Positions 43,807-52,964 of a stretch of 64,000 nucleotides of DNA are shown in pieces. Position 1 is the first letter of the stretch. The number at the start of each line of letters is the position of its first letter. The position numbers and the translations under genes are program-made. Source of the stretch: Flavobacteriia bacterium 40-80 (GTDB lineage: Bacteria > Bacteroidota > Bacteroidia > Flavobacteriales_D > Crocinitomicaceae). Under the pieces are notes generated by a model that ran no database searches, was not told the DNA's origin, and saw only the letters and a list, made by a program, of their open reading frames with translations. The DNA lies in assembly GCA_001899145.1 (NCBI GenBank), contig MKVF01000006.1, positions 434,001 through 498,000 on the forward strand. The letters run 5' to 3'.

Positions 43807-43876
43807 TTAAGGTTATGCTTTATGCAAAAGTAACGAAGATAAATTGAAAACACACACGATAAAGCAAACTTCATTT

Positions 43877-44323
43877 TTAAGCCTTCCGGTACAGGGCAGC
43901 GCTAAAAACCAATAATCTTAAAAATTCAATCCAAAACAGATTTTCATGATAATATTCATTCAGAAGGGCATCTGAAATTTTCAGCATCAATCCCCATTCA
44001 CCGGAAATCAATAACGGAAGAGCATAATAAAGCAATAGCAGCACCAATGCCTGAATTACCAGTTTTCTCAGGATCTTTCTGTACGTCGGGTAAATCCCGG
44101 ACATTGTCGTTTTCGAAATATTAAAAGCATATAAATTCACCAGTATTGCTGACAAAATTATATTCACTGCAATGTAAAATAATTCAAAGGCAAAAAAGGT
44201 ATCTTCTTTCAGCAGCAGCATTATTCCAAACAGCAGCTTTGAAACAAAATCTGAAAACAGCACCACGTTTATATATACCAGACTTCCCATCAACAGAAAG
44301 TTCCTGACCATTTTCATTTCCAT
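43877..44323 (-). CDS. hypothetical membrane protein
   Basis: A 148-residue protein with four hydrophobic stretches (about 6-24, 27-45, 48-66, 88-107) and a basic end; no domain is recognised. Codon use and position between NrnA and a divergent secreted gene look normal. It may be specific to this lineage. Confidence rests on the long uninterrupted frame and a clean start. Confidence 0.6.
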   Translation of the reverse strand: MEMKMVRNFLLMGSLVYINVVLFSDFVSKLLFGIMLLLKEDTFFAFELFYIAVNIILSAILVNLYAFNISKTTMSGIYPTYRKILRKLVIQALVLLLLYYALPLLISGEWGLMLKISDALLNEYYHENLFWIEFLRLLVFSAALYRKA

Positions 44324-44403
44324 AGGAATACTTTTTAACTCCCTAAAATATAAAATCTCCGGATTTCAAATCATCTTTTTTAGAAACCGATTTCTATTTT
44401 TAG

Positions 44404-44411
44404 TAACTTTG
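44404..44411 (+). promoter_or_regulatory. -7 promoter box upstream of the secreted-protein/DUF3276 unit
   Basis: TAACTTTG fits TAnnTTTG, about 49 bases upstream of the ATG at 44460. No -33 TTG at good spacing is visible. Confidence 0.45.
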
Positions 44412-44459
44412 CTTTTGTTGTCTTTGTAACAAAAAGATTGTTTCCACGTTAAAACAAGC

Positions 44460-45572
44460 ATGAGAATAGTATTTTTTTTGATGATTTTTATATTCAGTGG
44501 TCTGAGCTTTAGCCAGGGTCACAGTGATTTAATGACCGTCGAAAATGAGCTTTCTCAATTAGCTGTTCAGTTGCGCCAGACACAGGAAGATGTTCAAAAA
44601 ATTGAGATCAGCAAAAAAATTATCGGGAAGCTGAAAACTTCTTTAAACAGTAAAGAGGCTTTTGATTATCCGTTTTCAAAAGTAAAGACAATCGGTTTTA
44701 TCACAAGCCCAGACAAAAAAATACGGATTGTCAACTGGAACATTGAAAAAGAAGATTTTTCGAACCAGTATTTCTGCCTGATCTTCCGTTACGATGATCG
44801 TAAAAAGGAATACATCAGCTATGAGCTGAACGATGACGGCGATCCTTATGCCGTAATTCCCGAGGACTACGTGGACGGAAGCCAATGGTACGGAGCATTG
44901 TACTACAAGATCATTCCCATAGAAAAAAACAATAAAACGATCTATACGGTGTTGGGATATGATGCAAAAAATAAAACCAGCCATATCAAGCTGATTGATG
45001 CCATCACATTTTCGGGAACTAAAGTGAAATTGGGAAGTCCTATTTTTTACAATAAAAAGAAAGTTCAGAAAAGAGTGATCATGGAACACTCCAAAAAAAG
45101 CGTCATGTCGCTGAAGTATGATGAAGGAAGAGGAAAGATCGTATTTGATCATCTTTCCCCGGAAAATCCGATTATGGCGGAATTCCGTGAATTCTATGTT
45201 CCGGATATGTCTTATGATTCCTACAATTTTGAAAACGGCCGCTGGGAATTACACGAAGATATCGTTGCTACCAACACCGAAAAAGGAGAAAAGCAGCCTG
45301 CTCTGAAGGTGTATGACATGAACAAAAAAGGAGAAATGGTGAGCTCCACGCAAAAAAATGTGTGGATCGATCCTACGGATAAAAATGCTCCGGCAGGTTC
45401 CAACATACACACTCCTGCTCTTCCTGATGCGGTTGAAAAAACAAAAAAACAAAAGAATAATCAACCAGCAAACATGGAGCAATATCAGTTCCCGAAAACT
45501 TCTAAGAAAAAGAACGTTCCGTCTTCTTATGAAGTGATTTTGAAGAACAAAAACAAGAAAAAGAAAAAATAA
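44460..45572 (+). CDS. exported protein of unknown function with basic C-terminus
   Basis: A 370-residue protein with a signal peptide (FFLMIFIFSGLSFSQ), an alpha-helical stretch (about 24-60), a beta-rich core containing FPFSK-type and YEGRGKIVFDHL-like strands, and a long low-complexity basic tail (KKKNVPSSYE, KNKNKKKKK). The lysine-rich end could bind nucleic acid or acidic surface polymers; this is inference. No family is named. It is followed 27 bases later by the DUF3276 gene. Confidence 0.72.
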   Translation: MRIVFFLMIFIFSGLSFSQGHSDLMTVENELSQLAVQLRQTQEDVQKIEISKKIIGKLKTSLNSKEAFDYPFSKVKTIGFITSPDKKIRIVNWNIEKEDFSNQYFCLIFRYDDRKKEYISYELNDDGDPYAVIPEDYVDGSQWYGALYYKIIPIEKNNKTIYTVLGYDAKNKTSHIKLIDAITFSGTKVKLGSPIFYNKKKVQKRVIMEHSKKSVMSLKYDEGRGKIVFDHLSPENPIMAEFREFYVPDMSYDSYNFENGRWELHEDIVATNTEKGEKQPALKVYDMNKKGEMVSSTQKNVWIDPTDKNAPAGSNIHTPALPDAVEKTKKQKNNQPANMEQYQFPKTSKKKNVPSSYEVILKNKNKKKKK

Positions 45573-45599
45573 ATAACCATATTTGTCAAAAAAAACAGC

Positions 45600-45866
45600 A
45601 TGCTAAACGACAACAACTACAGTGAAAAGGAAGAAATTTACTCTAAGGTAATTAAAGCGGGTAAAAGGACTTACTTTTTCGACATCAAAAGCACCCGCGG
45701 AAACGATTTGTATCTGACCATCACTGAAAGCAAAAAAATCTCGGATGACGGATACGAAAAATTTGAAAAGCATAAGATTTTCCTCTATAAAGAGGACTTC
45801 GAAAAATTCGAAGAAGCCCTTCAGGAAACAATATTAAAAATCAACGAATTAAAAAACAACTTCTGA
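45600..45866 (+). CDS. DUF3276/PUR-alpha-like nucleic-acid-binding protein
   Basis: An 88-residue protein with the bacterial PUR domain: EIYSKVIKAGKRTYFFDIKSTRGNDLYLTITESK and DGYEKFEKHKIFLYKEDFEKFEEALQE. The family, common in Bacteroidota, folds like half of eukaryotic Pur-alpha and binds RNA/DNA. A role in nucleic-acid binding at the replication or cell-division region is inferred from placement just before parAB. Confidence 0.9.
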   Translation: MLNDNNYSEKEEIYSKVIKAGKRTYFFDIKSTRGNDLYLTITESKKISDDGYEKFEKHKIFLYKEDFEKFEEALQETILKINELKNNF

Positions 45867-45954
45867 TTTTTCAAATTGTTGTTGAGAAATATTCTTTATA
45901 GAATCGTATCAGTTACGAATTCTATGAATTATCTTTATGCAAAATAGTGTTAGA

Positions 45955-46767
45955 ATGGGAAAAATAATTGCAATTGCAAATCAGAAAGGAGGTGTGGGAA
46001 AGACAACAACATCCATTAACTTGGGAGGTTGTCTTGGTGTTCTGGAATACAAAACCCTGATTGTGGACGCTGATCCTCAGGCAAATGCAACTTCCGGAGT
46101 GGGAATTGAACCTAAAAACATCAAGAACATTTACGACTGTCTGATCAACAATGTTCATCCGGAGGAAATAATTATTCCTACTTCCAACCCGAACCTGGAT
46201 CTGCTTCCTGCTCACATCGACCTGGTAGGAGCGGAACTGGAAATGATCGAAATCGAAGACAGAGAATACCGTCTTAAAACCGCCTTAGACAAAATCAGAG
46301 ATAAATACGATTTTATTATTATTGACTGCTCCCCTTCTCTGGGATTGATTACAGTGAACGCGCTGACAGCAGCAGATTCCGTTTTAATTCCGGTACAGTG
46401 CGAATATTTTGCGCTGGAAGGTTTGGGCAAATTATTAAATACGATCAAAATCGTTCAGGGGCGCCTGAATTCCAATCTGGAAATTGAAGGCATCGCGCTG
46501 ACGATGTACGATACGCGGTTACGCCTTGCAAACCAGGTAGTGGAAGAAGTAAAAACGCACTTTCAGGAATTGGTTTTTGATACCGTTATTCACCGGAACA
46601 CCAAGCTGGGTGAAGCTCCAAGCTTTGGTGAAACAATCGTGATGCACGACGCGGCAAGCAAAGGTGCGATCAATTACTTAAACTTTACAAGAGAAATCCT
46701 GCAAAGAAATAACATGACTAAAATTACAAATCGAGATAAAACGATAGATATTGACAATGAGTTCTAA
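45955..46767 (+). CDS. parA: chromosome-partitioning ATPase ParA (Soj)
   Basis: ParA segregates the origin region together with ParB. The P-loop KGGVGKTTTS (about residues 11-20) with the deviant Walker motif, LIVDADPQANATSG, and IIDCSPSLGLITVNALTAADSVLIPVQ are all present. From ATG 45955 (MGKIIAIANQK) the length is 270; the frame opens six codons earlier. It overlaps parB by 11 bases, a usual arrangement near the replication origin. Confidence 0.96.
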   Translation: MGKIIAIANQKGGVGKTTTSINLGGCLGVLEYKTLIVDADPQANATSGVGIEPKNIKNIYDCLINNVHPEEIIIPTSNPNLDLLPAHIDLVGAELEMIEIEDREYRLKTALDKIRDKYDFIIIDCSPSLGLITVNALTAADSVLIPVQCEYFALEGLGKLLNTIKIVQGRLNSNLEIEGIALTMYDTRLRLANQVVEEVKTHFQELVFDTVIHRNTKLGEAPSFGETIVMHDAASKGAINYLNFTREILQRNNMTKITNRDKTIDIDNEF

Positions 46768-47668
46768 TAACGCACAAAAAAAACCGGCTCTTGGAAAAGG
46801 TCTGGGAGCATTATTATCCAACGCCTCTACTGACATCACCTCTAAAAATAACGAGGGAACGGATGTTGTCAATTCTATTGCGCTGATTCCGGTAGCGGAT
46901 ATCGAAGCCAACCCTTTCAACCCGAGAAATAAATTTGACGAGGAAGCACTGGAAGAGCTGAAAAGCTCTATCCAGCAGCACGGGATCATACAGCCGCTTA
47001 CCGTTCGCAAAATGGGACGGGGAAAATATCAGCTGATTTCCGGCGAACGCCGTTTCAGGGCATCACAGCTCGCAGGTCTGACAGAAGTTCCTGCATATAT
47101 CCGGATCGCCAACGACCAGACAATGCTGGAAATGGCATTGGTGGAAAATATTCAGCGCGAAGACCTGAACGCCATCGAAGTTGCGCTTTCTTATCAGCGA
47201 CTGATCGAAGAATGTGATTTAACTCAGGAGCAGCTTTCCCAGAAAGTAGCAAAAAGCCGCGCAAGTATTACCAATCACCTGCGGTTATTAAAATTACCTG
47301 TCGAAATCCAGTTAGGTGTTATTGAAAATAAAATTTCAATGGGACATGCCAGAGCATTGGTTTCTGCCGGGACGGAAGAAGAGCAGATCAGGATCTACAA
47401 CCAGATCGTAGAGGATAAGCTTTCTGTACGTGATGTGGAACGACTTGTAAATGATAAACCGGAAACCGGAAAAGAAATTGAAATAAAATCCGCGCCTGAG
47501 AAAAAAGGTGCATTGTCCACGCATGAATTTTCTTTTAAAAATCATTTTGCAGACAAGCTTTCTTCAAAGGTAGATATCAAAAAAGCTTCCAACGGTTCAG
47601 GAAAAATCGTTATTAACTTTAGTTCGGAAAGTGATCTGAGCAGGATAATCGAACTGTTGAATAAATAA
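46757..47668 (+). CDS. parB: chromosome-partitioning protein ParB (Spo0J)
   Basis: ParB binds parS sites and, as a CTPase, spreads on DNA. Of 303 residues, the N-terminal ALGKGLGALLSN motif (ParA contact), the CTP-binding region EANPFNPRNKFDEEAL and GERRFRASQLAG, the HTH (LTQEQLSQKVAKSRASITNHLRLL) and the C-terminal dimerisation region are visible. Start ATG 46757 is preferred to TTG 46751. No TGTTNCACGTGAAACA-type parS site was noticed in the window. Confidence 0.95.
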   Translation: MSSNNAQKKPALGKGLGALLSNASTDITSKNNEGTDVVNSIALIPVADIEANPFNPRNKFDEEALEELKSSIQQHGIIQPLTVRKMGRGKYQLISGERRFRASQLAGLTEVPAYIRIANDQTMLEMALVENIQREDLNAIEVALSYQRLIEECDLTQEQLSQKVAKSRASITNHLRLLKLPVEIQLGVIENKISMGHARALVSAGTEEEQIRIYNQIVEDKLSVRDVERLVNDKPETGKEIEIKSAPEKKGALSTHEFSFKNHFADKLSSKVDIKKASNGSGKIVINFSSESDLSRIIELLNK

Positions 47669-47672
47669 ACGG

Positions 47673-48287
47673 ATGAAGTTAGGAGCATTCCTGGTAGTTT
47701 TCTTTTGTTCCGTAGCTGCTTTTTCCCAAAAAGAAATTGTAGTTGATTCGTTAGATTTCAATAAAGAAAAAGTGAAAGAGAAAGATACGGTTAAAAAACA
47801 TTCTGTTTTGAAAGCCGCTCTTTTTTCCGTTGTGCTTCCCGGAGCAGGCCAGGTTTATAATCATATTGCAATGCCTAAAGGCCAGAAAAAGGCTTACTGG
47901 AAAGTTCCGCTGATTTATGCAGGGCTTGGAGCTACAGGATATTTCATCTATAAAAATCACATGACTCAAAGGGACTTAAAAGCAGAATATCGTTTCCGTG
48001 AGGCAAGTGAATTTACTCTTAAAAATGATGAAAGATGGCTGGAATATGACGCCAATGCCATCTTACAGCTTTACCAGAAGCATCTGAATCAAAGGGATCT
48101 GTTTATTCTAGGTTTTGGGCTGGTGTATTTGCTGCAAGTTGCAGATGCTGCAATTGAAGCGCATTTTGTACGTTTTGATATTTCTGAAAATCTTACACTT
48201 CAGCTCCGGCCTGCAATCATACAGAATCCATATACGATGTCGATGTCGGGCAATTTAGGAATAAATGTCGCGTTAAAATTCAAATAA
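47673..48287 (+). CDS. DUF5683 family protein
   Basis: A 204-residue protein with a signal peptide (FLVVFFCSVAAFSQ) and a DUF5683-type core, SVVLPGAGQVYNHIAMPKGQKKAYWKVPLIYAGLGATGYFIYKN, i.e. two hydrophobic helices around a Gly-rich loop, ending with a beta stretch like a membrane or barrel end. Function unknown; the family is typically located between parAB and lepB in Bacteroidota. Its stop overlaps dapB as TAATG. Confidence 0.85.
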   Translation: MKLGAFLVVFFCSVAAFSQKEIVVDSLDFNKEKVKEKDTVKKHSVLKAALFSVVLPGAGQVYNHIAMPKGQKKAYWKVPLIYAGLGATGYFIYKNHMTQRDLKAEYRFREASEFTLKNDERWLEYDANAILQLYQKHLNQRDLFILGFGLVYLLQVADAAIEAHFVRFDISENLTLQLRPAIIQNPYTMSMSGNLGINVALKFK

Positions 48288-49015
48288 TGAAAATAGGACT
48301 AATCGGATACGGAAAAATGGGAAAGGCAATTGAAAAAATTGCTTTGGAACGAGGCCATGAAATTGCTTTCAGAGTAAACTCCGCCTGCCCGATCGACCAG
48401 GTCCGGGTTTCAGATGCGGACGTTTGTATCGAGTTTACCCAGCCAAAACTGGCATTAGGACACATTAACACCCTGATCGATCATCAGGTTCCCGCCGTCA
48501 TAGGAACAACGGGCTGGAACGAACATCTGGAAGAAATAAAAAACCGGGTACTCACTACAAACGGAAGCCTGATCCATGCGAGCAATTTCAGCATCGGAGT
48601 AAATTTATTCTTTCAGCTGAATGAATATTTGTCTTCCCTGATGGCTCCTTACAGTGATTATAACGTAGAAGTAGAAGAAATCCACCATACGCAGAAATTA
48701 GATTACCCGAGCGGCACGGCTATAACGCTGACAGAAGGCATTATTTCCCATCATCCGGAATACACCAAATGGAATACGGCATTGAATGAAGCACCTGAGA
48801 AACAGAAACATTCAATTCCTGTAAAAGCTGTCCGCGAAGAGAATGTTCCGGGCACACACAGCATTACCTATTCCAATGAAATTGACAGCATCAGCATTGA
48901 GCATATTGCCAAAAACCGGACAGGCTTCGCATTAGGAGCGGTAATTGCTGCCGAATGGATTGCAGATAAAAAAGGAATTTATACATTTAGAGATATTTTA
49001 AAACCAAAATTATGA
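48287..49015 (+). CDS. dapB: 4-hydroxy-tetrahydrodipicolinate reductase
   Basis: DapB makes tetrahydrodipicolinate with NAD(P)H in lysine/meso-diaminopimelate synthesis. The 242-residue enzyme has the dinucleotide motif GLIGYGKMGKAIE, the catalytic segment EEIHHTQKLDYPSGTA, and the C-terminal NRTGFALGAVIAAEWI. It is overlapped at both ends by its neighbours (TAATG with DUF5683, ATGA with lepB). Confidence 0.96.
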   Translation: MKIGLIGYGKMGKAIEKIALERGHEIAFRVNSACPIDQVRVSDADVCIEFTQPKLALGHINTLIDHQVPAVIGTTGWNEHLEEIKNRVLTTNGSLIHASNFSIGVNLFFQLNEYLSSLMAPYSDYNVEVEEIHHTQKLDYPSGTAITLTEGIISHHPEYTKWNTALNEAPEKQKHSIPVKAVREENVPGTHSITYSNEIDSISIEHIAKNRTGFALGAVIAAEWIADKKGIYTFRDILKPKL

Positions 49016-50895
49016 GCGCACTGTATTTTTACTTATTCTTTCTTGCTCACCCGTACATTGCTATGTGGTGGACCAGTTTTCCGAAAGCAGGAAGAAAATC
49101 ATGGGAAGCGTTGGTTCCATTATACAATTACTATGTCGCATTCAAGGTAGGTCAAAGTAAAGGTTGGTGGGCATTCCTGATGCTTATTCCCGGAGTACAT
49201 ATATACATGTGGGCAGTTTGTAATGTTGGATACCTCAGACGTTTCGGATTCTTTTCCGCTATTGATACATTACTGGCAATAGTATTTCCTTACCCTTTAT
49301 TTTTCAAAGCGAAAGACAAAGCTTTCCGCGAGCCGACTAACTGGGCAAATCCGAAAGAAGTAGAAGAACGAAAAGCGGGAGATCACGTTGCTTTGTTCTT
49401 TGCACTTCCGGTTGCAGGGCATATCCTGGCTTTTATTTCAGAGGCATTAAGCTCCAAAAAGAATAATTTCGGAAAGAAATCAAAAACACGCGAGTGGACT
49501 GAAACTATATTATTTGCATTAATTGCAGCGGGAATCATCAGAACGTATGTTTTTGAGCCGTTTAAAATCCCTACGGGATCAATGGAAAAAACATTGCTTG
49601 TCGGCGATTTTCTCTTTGTAAACAAGCTTGCGTACGGACCAAAAGTTCCGGTGACACCACTCTCCTTTCCTTTATTCCACAATTTCATTCCGTATCTGAA
49701 CATCAAGTCTTATTCGGAAGCGGAGACACTGGAATACACACGTCTTCCGGGTTTTGGAAAGGTACAGCGTTATGATGTAGTAGTTTTCAACTATCCTTCC
49801 GGTGATACGGCTGTTTACGACCCGAGAGTTCCTTTCGGATTGATGGGACATGATTACCATGGAATTGTCAATAATGAAGCTATTATTTTATGGATGCAGT
49901 CTCTAAGCGGAAAAATTCAGGCAAAAGCTGCTGAAACAAATAATCCGAATAACGCCTGGGAAATTGTTTATGAAGAAGAAGCACCGAATTTTATCAAGAA
50001 TCTGTCCTACTGGAAAGAAGAAGCAAGAAAATTCCTGGGAGAAGATAAAATGGCGCATGAAGGCAATAATATAATCCGGCACATGGGATTAATCCGACGT
50101 CCCGTGGATAAACGCGAAAATTATATCAAACGCTGTGTCGGAATCCCGGGCGATGAGCTGGAAATCATTAATTCTGTTCTTTATGTCAACGGAAAACCGG
50201 CTCAAATAGCTCCGTTCCAGAATTTAAGATATACTATTCTTAACCCGGATGACCTGACACTGGGGATTTCATCTGAAAAATTCACGAACCAGATGTATGA
50301 ATCCTATGGCCTGGAGCAAGGGCGGGATTATTTCAATACATCGGACGGGCTGATGAAGATGAACCTGACACAGGAAGAATTAAAACGCCTTCAAACAGTT
50401 TATCCTAAAGTAAAATTCGAGCTGGAAATTGATTCCACCTATGAAATGAAGGTCGGAAAAGATTCTTTGGCAAAAACAGGTTATCCTGCGACTGTTCAGA
50501 TCAAAAACCTGGAGAACTTTCCGAAAGACATCAATCATGGAAATACCATGACCAATTTTGAAAAAATAAAAATTCCTGCAAAAGGAACAACTGTAAAGCT
50601 GACTGCTCAGAATATTCCTTTGTACCGTAGAATTATCACAGCTTATGAAGGCCACAAGCTGGATGAGAAAGCAGACGGATTTTATATTGATGGAAAAAAA
50701 ACAGACAGTTATACCTTCAAAATGAATTATTACTGGATGATGGGAGATAACCGTTACAATTCTGCCGATTCCCGTGTATGGGGATTTGTTCCGGAGGATC
50801 ATATTATAGGAAAAGCATCTCTCGTTTGGTTCTCTAACAGTGGTATTCCGGAGATCGGAATCCGTTGGGAACGGATTTTCAAATTCATCAAGTAA
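49012..50895 (+). CDS. lepB: signal peptidase I, long form with N-terminal membrane domain
   Basis: A 627-residue inner-membrane protease that removes signal peptides. The N-terminal third (about 1-105) is a DUF5684-like multi-segment membrane region; the S26 serine protease follows, with nucleophile S190 in PTGSMEKTLLVGD and the general-base K373 in NYIKRCVGIPGDELE, and the final box MMGDNRYNSADSRVWGFVPEDHIIGKA. It is much longer than typical LepB, with an insertion between the S and K motifs, as in other Bacteroidota. It overlaps WbqC as TAATG. Confidence 0.93.
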   Translation: MSALYFYLFFLAHPYIAMWWTSFPKAGRKSWEALVPLYNYYVAFKVGQSKGWWAFLMLIPGVHIYMWAVCNVGYLRRFGFFSAIDTLLAIVFPYPLFFKAKDKAFREPTNWANPKEVEERKAGDHVALFFALPVAGHILAFISEALSSKKNNFGKKSKTREWTETILFALIAAGIIRTYVFEPFKIPTGSMEKTLLVGDFLFVNKLAYGPKVPVTPLSFPLFHNFIPYLNIKSYSEAETLEYTRLPGFGKVQRYDVVVFNYPSGDTAVYDPRVPFGLMGHDYHGIVNNEAIILWMQSLSGKIQAKAAETNNPNNAWEIVYEEEAPNFIKNLSYWKEEARKFLGEDKMAHEGNNIIRHMGLIRRPVDKRENYIKRCVGIPGDELEIINSVLYVNGKPAQIAPFQNLRYTILNPDDLTLGISSEKFTNQMYESYGLEQGRDYFNTSDGLMKMNLTQEELKRLQTVYPKVKFELEIDSTYEMKVGKDSLAKTGYPATVQIKNLENFPKDINHGNTMTNFEKIKIPAKGTTVKLTAQNIPLYRRIITAYEGHKLDEKADGFYIDGKKTDSYTFKMNYYWMMGDNRYNSADSRVWGFVPEDHIIGKASLVWFSNSGIPEIGIRWERIFKFIK

Positions 50896-51506
50896 TGCAC
50901 ATCAGGCTTCCGATTGCTTATTTCGGTGCTATTGGGTATTATCAAAAATATGTTTGTGCGGATCGTGTCTGCTTTGAAGTAAATGAACATTACACAAAGC
51001 AGACGCTTCGTAACAGAATGTATATTCTCGGACCAAACGGAGTACAGCAGCTGTCTGTTCCCGTAAAAAAAATAAACGGCTCCAAAACAGCTGTAAAAGA
51101 CATTCTCATTTCTTACCGTGAAGATTGGGTGAAGCTGCATTTAAAAACGCTGGAAACGGCCTATTCAAGCAGCCCGTTTTACGATCATTACATTTTTGAC
51201 ATCCAACCTGTTTACGAAGAAAAGATTGAGTCTTTGATGGAGCTCAACCAGCGGTTTCATCAGCTAATCACCGGATGGCTTAACATTGAACGATCGTCCT
51301 TCTACAGTGAACAATATGACCTAATTGAAGGAGAAAAAGACTTTCGGTTAATTGAAGAGTTGCCTGCCACAGAAGTTAATTACCGATACCAGCAGGTATT
51401 TGATAAAAATCGTATTTTTGAAGGAAATTTGAGTATTCTTGATGCTTTATTCAATCTGGGGCCAATGGCGAGAACACTCTTAATAAACAATGAATTATGC
51501 AGGTAG
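50895..51506 (+). CDS. WbqC family protein
   Basis: A 203-residue protein with the WbqC opening RLPIAYFGAIGYYQKYVCADRVCFE and the CxxC-free core RMYILGPNGVQQLSVPVKK and SYREDWVKLHLKTLETAYSSSPFYDHY. WbqC proteins are linked to polysaccharide or aminosugar pathways, but the activity is unknown. From ATG 50895 the start overlaps the lepB stop as TAATG, and the frame's earlier start at 50865 is not needed. Its end overlaps the phosphoribosyltransferase gene by 10 bases. Confidence 0.9.
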   Translation: MHIRLPIAYFGAIGYYQKYVCADRVCFEVNEHYTKQTLRNRMYILGPNGVQQLSVPVKKINGSKTAVKDILISYREDWVKLHLKTLETAYSSSPFYDHYIFDIQPVYEEKIESLMELNQRFHQLITGWLNIERSSFYSEQYDLIEGEKDFRLIEELPATEVNYRYQQVFDKNRIFEGNLSILDALFNLGPMARTLLINNELCR

Positions 51507-51991
51507 TTTTAAATAAGAAACAAATTGATCAGAAGATCATTCGTTTAGCGTATGAAATCCTGGAAAATGCCACGAATGAAAAACGGATTTACCTTGCAGG
51601 AATATGCGGAAGCGGCATTCGGATCGCTCAGGAAATACAGAAGATTCTTGCTCCGCTTTCAGCAGCTGAAATTGTTGTTTTTGAAATTACGCTTGACAAA
51701 AATAACCCGTTGAATCATCCGATCACCACCACTATTGACCTGGCCGAAATCGACTATCAATACATCGTGCTGATTGATGATGTCCTGAATTCAGGAAAAA
51801 CAATGCAGTATGCGCTGACCACTTTGCTGAAGCACCCTGTTAAAGCAATCAAAACATTAGCTCTGGTAGATCGCCTGCATCATCAGTTCCCGGTAAAATC
51901 CGATTATACAGGGATTTTGCTTTCCACTACTTTAAAAGATCGTGTAGAAATTGATTTTAACACCGATAATTACCAGGCCATTCTCGTATAA
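51497..51991 (+). CDS. PyrR-like phosphoribosyltransferase
   Basis: A 164-residue type I phosphoribosyltransferase with the PRPP loop VLIDDVLNSGKTM (about 91-103), and a flexible loop stretch NPLNHPITTT; it begins with ICGSGIRIAQEI, the typical first loop. It resembles PyrR/Upp-type enzymes; regulation of pyrimidine genes or uracil salvage would be guesses. No pyr operon is adjacent here. Its stop overlaps murQ by one base. Confidence 0.85.
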   Translation: MQVVLNKKQIDQKIIRLAYEILENATNEKRIYLAGICGSGIRIAQEIQKILAPLSAAEIVVFEITLDKNNPLNHPITTTIDLAEIDYQYIVLIDDVLNSGKTMQYALTTLLKHPVKAIKTLALVDRLHHQFPVKSDYTGILLSTTLKDRVEIDFNTDNYQAILV

Positions 51992-52797
51992 TGGAAAAGA
52001 TCACCGAATCGGACAGCCATTACGATCACCTGGAAAACTGGTCTGTATCCGACATTGTAAATGCCATTAATCAGGAAGATCAGAAAGTGGCGCTGGCAGT
52101 TGAAAAAGAGCTTCCGAATATCGTCGCATTCATAGAAAAGGCTTCCGAACGCTTGCAAAAAGGAGGCCGCCTGTTTTACATCGGTGCAGGAACAAGCGGA
52201 CGCCTTGGAATTTTAGATGCCAGCGAATGCCCTCCTACTTTCGGTGTTCCTGCAGAATTAGTTACCGGAATTATCGCAGGTGGAGACAAAGCGATCCGCA
52301 AAGCGGTTGAAAATGCGGAGGACAATACAGAGCAAGCCTGGAAAGACCTGCTGGACAACGGAATTGAATCCGGAGATTGCCTGGTAGGCATTGCTGCATC
52401 CGGAACAACTCCTTATGTTTTAGGTGGAATACAAAAAGCTAATGAAAACAGCATTTTAACTGCCGGTATTTCCTGTAATCCCGGAAGCCCGTTAAGCCAG
52501 GCAGCAAATCATGCTATCACACCAGTTGTAGGACCGGAGTTTGTCACCGGAAGCTCCCGGATGAAAGCAGGAACAGCACAAAAAATGATTCTGAATATGA
52601 TTTCCACCACTTTAATGATCCGGCTCGGGAGAATCAAAGGAAATAAAATGGTGGATATGCAGTTAAGCAACAACAAATTAGTGGATCGTGGAACAAAAAT
52701 GATCGTTCATCAACTTCAGATTCCGTATGAAGAAGCCAGAAAATTACTTCTGAAATATGGCAGTGTGAGGAATGTAGTCAATAGCTTTAAGAAGTAA
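51991..52797 (+). CDS. murQ: N-acetylmuramic acid 6-phosphate etherase
   Basis: MurQ cleaves the lactyl ether of MurNAc-6-phosphate in recycling of cell-wall sugars. The 268-residue SIS-domain protein shows the GGRLFYIGAGTSGRLGILDASECPPTFG signature, GCLVGIAASGTTPYVLG and SSRMKAGTAQKMILNMIST. It is coupled to the preceding phosphoribosyltransferase. No partner PTS or AnmK gene is in view. Confidence 0.95.
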   Translation: MEKITESDSHYDHLENWSVSDIVNAINQEDQKVALAVEKELPNIVAFIEKASERLQKGGRLFYIGAGTSGRLGILDASECPPTFGVPAELVTGIIAGGDKAIRKAVENAEDNTEQAWKDLLDNGIESGDCLVGIAASGTTPYVLGGIQKANENSILTAGISCNPGSPLSQAANHAITPVVGPEFVTGSSRMKAGTAQKMILNMISTTLMIRLGRIKGNKMVDMQLSNNKLVDRGTKMIVHQLQIPYEEARKLLLKYGSVRNVVNSFKK

Positions 52798-52964
52798 TTC
52801 ATCCTGAATCATTTGTATTGTAATACACTATTTTTATTCCATTCAATATAAATTAACCCGATATTTATCCGTTTGTTTCCTTCCTAAGTTCACAGGGCGG
52901 ACTCTGCTTTTATTTGAAATATTTTTTATATTTTTAACGAAATTTTTTAAAAAATATATCAACT
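52798..52964 (+). promoter_or_regulatory. intergenic region before the Cys-motif lipoprotein, possible terminator
   Basis: This 167-base AT-rich stretch holds a short palindrome TGTATT-GT-AATACA (52814-52827) followed by CTATTTTTATT, a plausible weak terminator of murQ, and a very T/A-rich block (about 52915-52960, ending ATTTTTTAAAAAAT) before the next gene. No clean TAnnTTTG box was found. Confidence 0.35.
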
